A stretch of DNA of 64,000 bases from Thelonectria olida (Eukaryota; Ascomycota; Sordariomycetes; Hypocreales; Nectriaceae). The DNA is taken from the NCBI GenBank assembly GCA_020736575.1, contig JAGPYM010000083.1, positions 1 through 64,000 of the forward strand, written 5' to 3'. Below are positions 55,501 to 64,000 of the stretch, in pieces (within the stretch, counting starts at the first letter, position 1; each line of letters opens with the position of its first letter). A program made the translations under genes and the position numbers. The notes beneath the pieces are model-generated. The model saw nothing but the letters and a program-made list of their open reading frames with translations, was not told the origin of the DNA and ran no database searches.

Positions 55501-58000
55501 TTAATTTTATTAAAAGCTTCCTAAATATTAGGCTTTTAAATAAATAGTTAATTTTTTTTATTAACTTAATAAGTAGTATAGCTAGTTTTTTAAAATTTTT
55601 AAGGAACTTATAATAGTAGTTTATAAATCCTAAAAAGGCTTATACTTTTTTAACTAACTCTAGTTTCTTTTAATCCTTAATAGCTAAAAGTTTTTTTAAG
55701 TCTATTTATATCTTATTATAAGAAATAATATATTTTAAAAATTTCACTTTTAAAATATAAAAATAACTTTTCTCTAGTTTAACTAGTAGTTTTATATTTT
55801 TAAGGGCTTATAATACCTTATAAATATATTTTATATATTTTTTTTATTTTAAAAAAAATAAAAATATTATTTAAATAGTATATTATAAATATATTTAAGT
55901 ATTTTTATAATATATTATTAATTATTTATTAGAATATTATTAGTATATTAGTAAGTTTAAAAGTTATAATAAGATATTTATAAAGTTTAAACTTTATTTT
56001 AAAAGTAGTTTTCTATTTATATTCTTTTTTAATATAAATAAAATTATAAGCTCTTTTAAGATTTAATATAGTAAAATATTTAATATTATATAATTAGTCT
56101 TTTAGTTTATTAATTAAAAATAAGAGTATATAGTTTTTAATAATAATATTATTAAACTTATAGTAATTTATAATAAGTTAAAGTTTTCTATTTTTTTTAA
56201 AAATAAATATAATTAAATAGCTTACTTTTAATTTAGAAATTTTAATATATTCTTTTTTAATATCTTTTTAAGTTAATTTTTTAGCTTATATAGTTATACT
56301 TTATTAAAATTATAAATAGAGTAAAATATAATTAATATTTTATTTTTAAGCTAAATCTTATCATTCTATTAAAAATATTCTAATAGTTCTATTTCTAATT
56401 TTTTAATAAACAGTTTCTTATATACTTTATATTATACTAGTATATTTTTAAGTCTATTATTAAATAATACCTTTTATTTTTTAAAGTTTTTATTTAATTA
56501 AGTAAATATTTTTCTAAGAAATATAACTATTTATTATTATTATTACACTTGCCCTTTCTTATATTTATATTATTTTTCTTTTAAAAGTATTAATTTTATA
56601 AGTTAAAAAGTATTTTTATTATTACTTTATTATACTTTTTTATTCTTTTTAATAAAAGTTTAAAATCTTTTATTATTTATTAAATTATTATTTATATTAC
56701 TAGCTATATTACTTTAAAAAGTTTATATCTAGCTAGTATACTAGTTAATATAAAGGTTAAATTAGTATAATTATAAATAATTTAAAAGTAAGTTATAACT
56801 CTCTAATAGTATTATATTAAAACTAATTTCTTAATTTTTTCCTTTAATAAACACTTTAAAATAATTAACCTCTCTAGTAATTATTTTATTTTTATAGTTA
56901 AATAGGGTTTTTTAATATTATATACTAGGTAGAGTTTATTTCTTTCCTTTTATAATAGCTAGAGATTGTTTACTACTTTTAAATTAATAGTATTTATTTT
57001 AGCTTTACTATTTACTATAGTATTTAGCTATTTTTCCTTAACTTATACTTATAATAAAAGCCTAACTCGCTTTTATATAGGTATTTATATTATATATAAA
57101 GCCTTTTTAAAAGGTTTTATAAATTCCTCCTATTTTAGCTAGTCTTATAGCTCTATTATAAGTAGTATTTATTATTTTTTACTTTTTAATATACCTCCTT
57201 AACCTATTATCCTACTATTTTATTCCTTAAAGCAAGTATATTATATAGTTATATTAGCTGTTTTAAGTACTTAATATACTATTATATAATTTTTTTATAT
57301 TTATATATTTATATTTTATAATATAATATTATATTATATTATATATTCTATTTATATACTTAATTAGGAAGATATAAGTATAGTTTATAGGAATAATTAT
57401 ATTAAAATATTTTAATTATATAATATTCTATTATTTTTAAAAGTTTTTAACTTAATACTATCTTATTACTATATAAGTTTCTAATTATATAAAATAGTAG
57501 TTATTTTTAATTTTATAATATAAATAATATATGCATTTTATATTATAATATAAAATTTATAAAATTATTAAATAGTCTGCATATTATAAGTTTATAATTA
57601 GTATATTATTTTTATATATTTTATAATTTTTATAAGTCTTATAAGCTATTTAGTAATTAATACTATATATAGAAAATTTTTTAGTATTAATACTCTATTT
57701 TTAAATAATTTTATTATAAGTTTAATATTATTACTTTACTAGTTTTTTAGCTTTATTTAAACTAGTATTATCTATTAAACTATTATTTTCTTTTAAGACT
57801 TTTTCTTTTTCCTTAAGTTTTTAAAATTATACTTATTATATAGAAATGCTATTAGTAAGCGAGTTTAGAAATATATACTATATATTAACTAGTAGTTCTA
57901 TTTTTTAAGCTTATTTTAAGTTTAAAACTATTAAAAAGGGTTCTAATATATTATTTTCTATTTAAATTATAAGTTTTCTTTTTATAAGTTAAATAAGGTC
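52600..58000 (-). mobile_element. RIP-mutated Ty3/gypsy LTR retrotransposon (extent approximate)
   Basis: On the minus strand the reverse-transcriptase region is readable despite RIP. Near 55862-55880 the frame gives YYLNNIFIFF where YYLDDIxIFS is expected (Asp to Asn twice). Then come LVKLEKSYFYILKVKFLKYI, KKVxAFLGFINYYYKFLKNF (55594-55650) and a KLKTLF segment around 55500, the order RT to RNase H in gypsy pol. Lower coordinates should hold RNase H and integrase, and higher coordinates protease and gag. LTRs could not be recognised in this composition, so the ends are estimates. Confidence 0.7.
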
Positions 58001-60079
58001 TTAATCCGCTAGGCTTAATTTTAAAGCTTTAGTATTTACTTAAGCTATATAATTATTCTATTAAAATTATATTAAGTAATTATATGCTTTAATAGTTTAT
58101 TATCTTTTTTTATTATAAATAAGGTTACTTTCTTTTAGGCTTAATATTTTACCTTTATATACTATTATATAGGTTTTTAAGTTATTTTCTCTTAAAGCAA
58201 TTCTTATAAATAGAATAAGCATTCACTCTATTTTTATAGAATTAAATATACTTTATCTATCCTTAAGCTTCTTATTATATTGCGCAAGGTATAACTAAAA
58301 AGCTTATTTTTAATTAAAGGTATAAATCTATTCTTTTATAACTTAGAGAATAGGGTAGTTAATAATATTAAAATCCTTCTTACTATAATACAAATTGTTA
58401 CTAGTAAGAATAACTTTATTTAAGGGGTTAAATTCCAATTAATTATAACTGCTTTATACTATTACTAGTATTTTTCTATATTTCTATTTATTAATATTAC
58501 TTAAGTGTTTCTTACTTTTAGGAATAAGTTTAAATTTCTAATTAGTTTTATTAGAGTTTTAATACTTACTTTTAAAATATCCCTTTTTCTTATAATTTTA
58601 ATAAAGAACTTATAAATAGTTACATTTAGTAGTATTAAGTTCTATTAGGCCTAAATCCATATTATAAGAAGTATTTTCTTATTTCTATCTTTCTTAATTA
58701 GTATTATACTAGGGTTACTTATTTTAATTATTATTTCTAATAATTAGGTTCTATTTTTATATTATAAAAATTATTTATTATTAATTTAATCGCTTATCTA
58801 ATATATTTAATAAATATTATTAGTCTTTTATATTTATATAGTTCTTTTTAAACTATCTATTTTAATTTATTAAAAAAAAGTAATATAAGGGCATTTTATC
58901 CCTAATAAAATAGCTTAACTGCCAATTAAATAGATAAAGTTTTATAATTTAATACTAATTTAAATTACTTAAGTAACTTAATTTAACTTTTAGCTTTAAA
59001 CTTCTTATTAATTATTTTAAAAGCTTATTTAAGTTCTTATTTAAAAATAGTATAACTTTTATAAATATATTAAATACATTTATCTTATTTAGTAATTTAC
59101 CTATTATTATAATTTCTTATAATAGGTTTAAACTAGAGTTTTATATTACTAGTAAGTTATTTAACTATATAATAGACTTTAGAAAAATTATTATAAAACT
59201 AAATAGAATAGTATAAGAAAAATATATTTATATTAGTAATAAATATTTAAAAGTTATATATATTACTATTAAACTTTTTAAATATAATAGGCTTAAGGAT
59301 TTCTTTAGGATTATATTTAGTAGTAATAGTAGTAATAAAATTATTAAAATTATTAGTTTGGTTTTATTATAAGGCTTATTAGTCCTATTAGATTATAAGG
59401 ATTTTAATAATCTTATTTTATATTACTTTAATTTTTATATTAAAAGTGCAAATTTTACTTTTATATTACACTTACATTTTATATATTTTAAGTAATAATA
59501 TTTTATAATATATTAGGGAGAAGAATAAATATAATTCTAGCAGGCAATTTTAATTATTATAACTATTTTTAAAAAGGAAATAAGGTAATAGGCAGGAGAT
59601 AAAATAAGGTAGAGCTAATTATTAGTTTTATAAAAGAGTATAATTTACTTAGCCTTCTCTCCTAGGGGATAAAAATATAAAAAAACTTAAAATACTTAAA
59701 TATAATAGACCTAATACTAGTATTAGCCAAGTTAGCTAAGGAAATAGTAATATATAGAATTCACCTAATAGAATATAGTTTAAATTAATAGAGTAATTTA
59801 AATTAAATTTAACCTTAATAAACTAAAAAGGAAAACTAACAAATAATAGCTATTTAAAAATATACTATAAATATTAATTAGAAAAAGAGTAAAAGAAATG
59901 CTCTAATAGCTACTATAGGATAGTAGTATGCTAACTTAAATAAATAATCTTATAGGAGTAGTACTTAAAGCAATTAACAAGCTTATACTATTAGTAAAGC
60001 TATTTTTATATGCAAAATAGTAGTAAATAATAAATCTGACTTAACTTTAATAGGCATATATATACTAGAGAAACTAGGC

Positions 60080-61090
60080 GAGATTATAATACTAAAGAGG
60101 TTAAAAGTTACCAGATTTAGAAAAGAGAGCTAAGGAATTAGGTAAAGAATACTATAGTGCAATTAGGACGCATAAGAAGACATACTAGAATAACTTTCTC
60201 GCGGACGGAGCTAATATTTAGCAGTTGGCAAGATATTTCAAACCGGAAGGCAATACTATAAGTAATAAGATCCTATCGCTTAAGAGGCAGGATGGAATAA
60301 AGATAAGGGATAAAGTAGAACAGGCAGAAGAGCTGCTTAGCGCATTCTTCCCACTACTACCAGCCGTTAGTAAAAAGGAAGGTACCCATTCCCGCCGGAC
60401 GGAGGTGGACATGCCGAATATAAACTTAGACGAGGTAGAGCAGAAGGTTATAGTAGTAAAGTTATAAAAGGCACCTGGAGAAGACGGCTTACTAGCAATA
60501 GTGTGGAAACAACCTTAGCTAGTGGTCTAAGACCGGGTACTATATCTATTCCAAATGTTATTAATAGAGGGAGAACTGCTGGACTAGTGGAGGAGCGCTA
60601 GATTATTCCGCTTAAAAAACCAGATAAGGGCGACTACACAATTGCTAAAGCATGGAGACCAATCTCACTACTATTAACGCTAGGCAAGATCCTCGAGGCG
60701 GTTATGGCGGACAGGATCTTATATGCCGCCAAGACGTTCGGACTCCTACCTATAAACCACTTTAGAGCAAGGAAACGGCGGTCAATAGAGCAGGCACTAC
60801 TTCTTCTGCAGGAGCATATCTATAAGGCGTGGAGAAACCGCAAGGTGGTTAGTCCCATCAGCTTCAATATCAAAGGCGCATATAACGGCATATTCAAGGA
60901 TCGACTTCTATAGAGACTAGAGGCCAGAGGCATACCACAGTAGCTAGTCAAATGGATCGATGCGTTCTGCTCAAATCGCACAGCAAGCATTATAGTGAAC
61001 GGCCACACATCAGAGCGACAGCCGCTACCCCAAGCGGGCCTTCCGCAGGGATCGCCGCTGTCGCTAGTGCTGTTTCTATTGAATATCGGA
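60080..61090 (+). mobile_element. Tad-type LINE ORF2 reverse-transcriptase fragment, lightly RIP-mutated
   Basis: The plus strand reads, across a few stops and one frameshift near 60600: QLARYFKPEGNTI, KAPGEDGL, KAWRPISLLLTLGKILEAVM, ADRILYAAKTFGLLPINHFR, RRSIEQALLLLQEHIYKAWR, SPISFNIKGAYNGIFKDRLL, LEARGIPQ-stop-LVKWIDAF, TASIIVNGHTSERQPLPQAG and LPQGSPLS. This is the fingers-palm part of a LINE reverse transcriptase. The in-frame TAG codons fall at expected Gln positions. The homology stops at 61085, before the catalytic YxDD/FVDD motif, so the 3' part is lost. Composition is much less AT-rich than the block to its left, which means weaker or later RIP. Confidence 0.85.
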
Positions 61091-61330
61091 ATGGTACACG
61101 GCAGACATCAAGCGTGATGCTTCATTATGGTAAGATTACTAACGTTATTTTGCTATAAGATCAATTTAGACTTTTCAATTATCCTGAAAGAGAAGAAATT
61201 AACGAGCCGAGCTGGCAATGCCAGATAGGATGCGGAGAAGAGCTATTTAGTTTATAATGATCCACCTTGGGTTTTTAAAGCGGTGGGCATGCTCTGTATT
61301 AAACTAAGCGTCTAAGAACACACAATGCGC

Positions 61331-61920
61331 TCACAGCTTTGGTGGATTGGCGAAAGTGTCTAACTCAATGTTCAACACAGTTGTCATTCGCGAAAAAGTA
61401 TAATAAAAGCCCTAATAGGTTAGCATTGAGGTAGAATAAGGGTGGTGGAGAAACTGACTTGAAGAGTAATCACTTCTACGATCTCTCGATCAGAAAACTC
61501 GGCCTTCACTCTTGCCCACAAATCATCACCCACTTCTGGCTCATCAATAATAGCCTCAAGAAACAGTAAAAGAGTTTTCTCCTGCGGAGTAAAAAGGTCT
61601 GTGATCTGCCCTGCTTTCTCTTGCTCCGAGAAAAAGCCTTTCTGGTTTCCAGCCTCTGCGAGCACCTCGCGCTGTGCATTAGTGACGCCTTCATTGGTAG
61701 ATATTGTGATATGATGTGTCCATTCGTAGGAAGATTTAAATTTGGCAGTGCTAAGAAGGATCACCAATTCTCGATGTTTGTGTGAGAGGGCAAGCTTCCT
61801 GAATTGGGCAGTGCCGATTTTCGTCCAATACTCAGCCGTCGCCGAGCTATAGGAGAAAAGCTTAAGAACGTTGAGGGGCATACCCTTCATTTCGACATCA
61901 GGATATGGAAGACGAGCCAT
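61331..61920 (-). CDS. Carboxymuconolactone decarboxylase/AhpD-like protein, two exons
   Basis: Exon 1 is 61920-61459 and exon 2 is 61411-61331, with a 47-base intron (GTCAGT...TTAG). The product is 180 residues. The sequence follows fungal CMD-like proteins: MPLNVLKLFSYSSATAEYWT, LALSHKHRELVILLSTAKFK, the active-site-region motif YEWTHHITIS (Glu-Trp..His), NQKGFFSEQEKAGQITDLFT, EKTLLLFLEAIID and DREIVEVITLQ. Exon 2 supplies GFYYTFSRMTTVLNIELDTF and ends NPPKL. This form lacks the CxxC pair of true AhpD peroxidase partners, as is usual in the fungal branch, so the reaction is uncertain. The protein is all-helical and cytosolic, with no signal peptide. The gene is intact and lies right beside the LINE fragment. 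Its 5' flank contains an inverted repeat at 62046-62105. Confidence 0.88.
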
Positions 61921-62045
61921 GGCGAATTTTGGGTTTGTAAACGTGCGAATGTATGGATAAAGAAGGCCACTGAACTATTTGAAGATCTTGCTATATAAGT
62001 AGAAATCGTGTAGCTGTATGGTTCGGCCCAAATCCTGAGAGCCTC

Positions 62046-62105
62046 GGCAACCCCACATACTACCGAGGATCAACTTACGGAGGGGATAGTTTTATTGGGG
62101 TTGCC
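62046..62105. repeat. 10-bp perfect inverted repeat with 40-base loop
   Basis: GGCAACCCCA at 62046-62055 pairs with TGGGGTTGCC at 62096-62105. The right arm is also the start of the LTR-like segment that follows. It could be a hairpin or the abutting ends of related repeats. Confidence 0.55.
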
Positions 62106-62481
62106 TCACGTGATGACCACACTGCAGAATAGGCTCCCCCGCCTTGGATGGCTTACTGAGGGGTTCTTCCCCTCCTGCAACTGCCTCACGGGAGTCAATT
62201 GCTCGCGTCTGCAAGTAGCTCGTCATCTCTCATGCAGTTAAGACTCGATTCTTCCCTCCCACCTTCCCTCTGTATATAGAACTACTGCAATATACAGACA
62301 CTTGCCTCCCTACAGGGGAGCGCTGATGGGGCTCTCTCTGACGCTACGGTTTATCGCGTTTACACATAAGACCACAGCGACAGGTGACCCGTTACGGCCA
62401 AACCACATACACTCTGTCCCTCTTGACTGCATGAGGTCACCAATAAATTGTATTGTATTGTAACTTATTGTATTATTCCCA
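62096..62481 (+). repeat. LTR-like segment, possible solo LTR
   Basis: It begins TGGGGTTGCC and may end ...ATTCCCA. A TATA-like TGTATATAGA lies at 62271-62280 and a CAATAAA polyadenylation-type signal at 62441. Those are the promoter and terminator features of a fungal LTR in the right order and spacing. No 5-bp target duplication is seen and the right edge is a guess. Confidence 0.3.
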
Positions 62482-63680
62482 AAGAATTATTTCATCAGGA
62501 ACAAGATTTCACGAACTCCGAAACGCCTTAACCGATTTCAGCTCGCGGAAACCGATTCATGGACGCCTATCCCCGTAAGAAGCGTTACATCCGAGATGCC
62601 ATAATGGTGGATATAATTTCTAAATTACTAACTAGCCGAGGTTGTACACATGATCATTGAAAATGCTGACGTTTTTCTAGATATGGTTGGCATCTCTTCC
62701 CGTGAATGGCCATCGCGTATCGGGAAAGAATATCATTTTGTCTTTGAAAGAGGCCGGCTACTAATGAGTTCAGGTTACCATTACGGGAGACTCTCAAGTC
62801 ACTCACTAAAGTGTCGAAAAGAATTCAAGGCGCCGCTTTGCCAAGATTTGGCGCACTGTCGAAATCAAACCCCGAAGGACATCAGACCTTGTGAATTTAC
62901 TACATGAATTACCAATGCTTTATCCGTCCTCATCGTCTTTGAAGCACATCAAACACCTCCATTTCCGAGCCGACTTCGATATACCCGAATACGACAGATG
63001 TCCTCCTAATGAACGTGCCCACGAGGAGGATTTCAATACCGATCCTGAGTCCGATGGAAGTTCCGACGAGTCCGACGACCTGTTGACCATGAATGGAATT
63101 TTGAACCGCGGCATCCTCGAAGTCTCGACCATCTTACTTTTGCCACTGAGTTGAACATCAACGGATTATACGATAATCAACTTGAGACTGTTAGGTATGA
63201 TAATTCGAATACTTCGTTTGATGGGCCCATCTCTGATATAATGCGATAGTTGGGACTTGGGAACCTCGATGTTCGTCGTCTAACCGAGATCAGGAACTTC
63301 CCCAGACCATGCTTGGCCCGCTGAGCTGCAGCGGATCCTCGCAAGGTCATGCCCCGGGCTTAAGCCACACGTTTTTAAACAGCCAATTAGAGTGGGCGTG
63401 GTACATGAGGTACTTTACATCACTTACCTCCCCTACAAGCTCGAGATCTATAGCGTATTAAACACTGCTAGCAGATTACAGCAGGCGCTCTTAGCTTCTG
63501 AAGACCTCTGAAGATACAGGGAGTTATAGTGGAGCTAAGGAAACAGAGCCCTAAAGGGCATGTACTGCTAAGTAGCTGGCAGGGATACGAGGGTGTGGCG
63601 TCAGCGTGGGACGCGACTTTTGAAATAGACGTCCGTAGAGTTCTGAGGTTATAGCATCTGTAGGCTAAGAACTGCATTGC
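62482..63680. other. Unassigned frames, possible decayed F-box/LRR-type gene
   Basis: Plus-strand frames at 62650-62907 and 62891-63154 overlap in different phases. The second encodes LKHIKHLHFRADFDIPEYDR followed by an acidic SDESDDLL stretch, in the style of fungal F-box-associated proteins. Support is weak, and the frames are short and broken. Confidence 0.25.
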
Positions 63681-64000
63681 GAAAGGACATCCGTCTAAAC
63701 TGCGATCACTTGATTTTCCCCCCCTTTTCTGACTCTAGGCAGAGGCCCCTCCGCATACTTGCTCTCAGTTCCCCTCACCCCGCCGCGCAGTGCGCACGTG
63801 CCGAACCTTAATCCTTCTAGCATCGCCTCCTGTCAGGCGCCATCTTGACCACCCACCACCCTTTGTTCGTATGTCAATGTGAGCTTCAGCCCTGCATCGA
63901 CCGTCGGGCCCGTACCGAGCTCCCGCACGCGCTCCCCGCGACTCGCTCCACCCGCAGTGTCACCCCTCTCAGACCTTTCCCTAGCTTCTCCCCGTCTCAG
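63681..64000. other. Pyrimidine-rich, GC-rich stretch at the window edge
   Basis: CT-rich runs (CTCCCGCACGCGCTCCCC, CCCTAGCTTCTCCCCGTCTC) are typical of fungal promoters and 5' leaders. A gene probably starts beyond the right edge on the plus strand. No coding start is visible inside the window. Confidence 0.3.

Larger units (their letters stand above)
49871..60080. repeat. RIP-degraded AT-rich block with LINE and gypsy remains
   Basis: About 10 kb is extremely AT-rich with stops in every frame. Named pieces inside are a LINE ORF1 trace (50260-50860), a poly-G-marked repeat copy (51150-52060) and a minus-strand gypsy element (about 52.6-58 kb). The remaining parts, for example 58.0-60.0 kb, show no readable coding trace. 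Confidence 0.85.

Noticed and set aside
62140..62450. Possible second transposon or gene in the CT-rich stretch
   Set aside because: There is no coding frame, and the features fit an LTR-like promoter/terminator better, though even that is uncertain.

Overview
The window comes from a filamentous ascomycete (Pezizomycotina-type) genome. The supported genes carry short introns of 47-128 bases with GT/AG ends, often GTATGT or GTRAGT donors. The families are typical of such fungi: HET, TPR-CHAT, STAND/NLR, a fungal PD-(D/E)XK family, OPT transporter, amidase, FAD monooxygenase, secreted type-B carboxylesterase, AhpD/CMD-like protein. Gene-bearing blocks of normal composition alternate with very AT-rich blocks (about 3.1-10.3, 24.8-30.1 and 49.9-60.1 kb) that show repeat-induced point mutation (RIP): coding traces survive with Gln codons turned to TAG/TAA, Asp to Asn, Cys/His to Tyr. 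The layout is that of an accessory, subtelomere-like or repeat-rich chromosome segment.

Left part (0-24.8 kb): a truncated Vivid/ENVOY-like LOV photoreceptor gene, a small four-pass membrane protein, then the first AT-rich block. That block holds a nested transposon pair: an intact 1860-bp Fot1/Pot2-type pogo element (7417-9276) sits inside a RIP-destroyed older pogo-type element (6672-10391) that still has its own terminal inverted repeats and TA duplication. Next come an intact four-exon FAD monooxygenase (10758-12804), a decayed RecQ/telomere-linked-helicase-type relic (13.8-16.7 kb), a HET-domain gene (17737-19830) and a secreted carboxylesterase (20483-22135).

Middle (24.8-49.9 kb): an AT-rich block that includes several copies, in both orientations, of one unidentified ~0.9-kb repeat marked by a poly-G/C tract. 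After it come an unidentified two-pass membrane protein (30441-31784), an amidase gene of at least eight exons whose 3' end is missing (34009-35985), and, divergent from it, an OPT transporter lacking its N-terminal half (36301-37635). These are followed by a frameshifted and C-terminally truncated TPR-CHAT gene (39500-42549), an intact PD-(D/E)XK-like gene (44893-46362) and an NLR-type STAND pseudogene (about 47.2-48.4 kb).

Right part (49.9-64 kb): a long RIP block with a Tad-type LINE ORF1 trace (50.3-50.9 kb), another copy of the poly-G repeat, a minus-strand Ty3/gypsy element still readable at its reverse transcriptase (about 55.3-55.9 kb), and a better preserved LINE reverse-transcriptase fragment (60.1-61.1 kb). 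It is followed by an intact two-exon CMD/AhpD-like gene (61331-61920), an LTR-like segment and unassigned sequence.

HET, TPR-CHAT, STAND/NLR and PD-(D/E)XK genes are families linked in fungi to non-self recognition or to repeats. Two of them are broken here, which fits rapid birth and death in an accessory region. I saw no convincing operon-like or metabolic cluster, no tRNA or rRNA gene and no CRISPR array.
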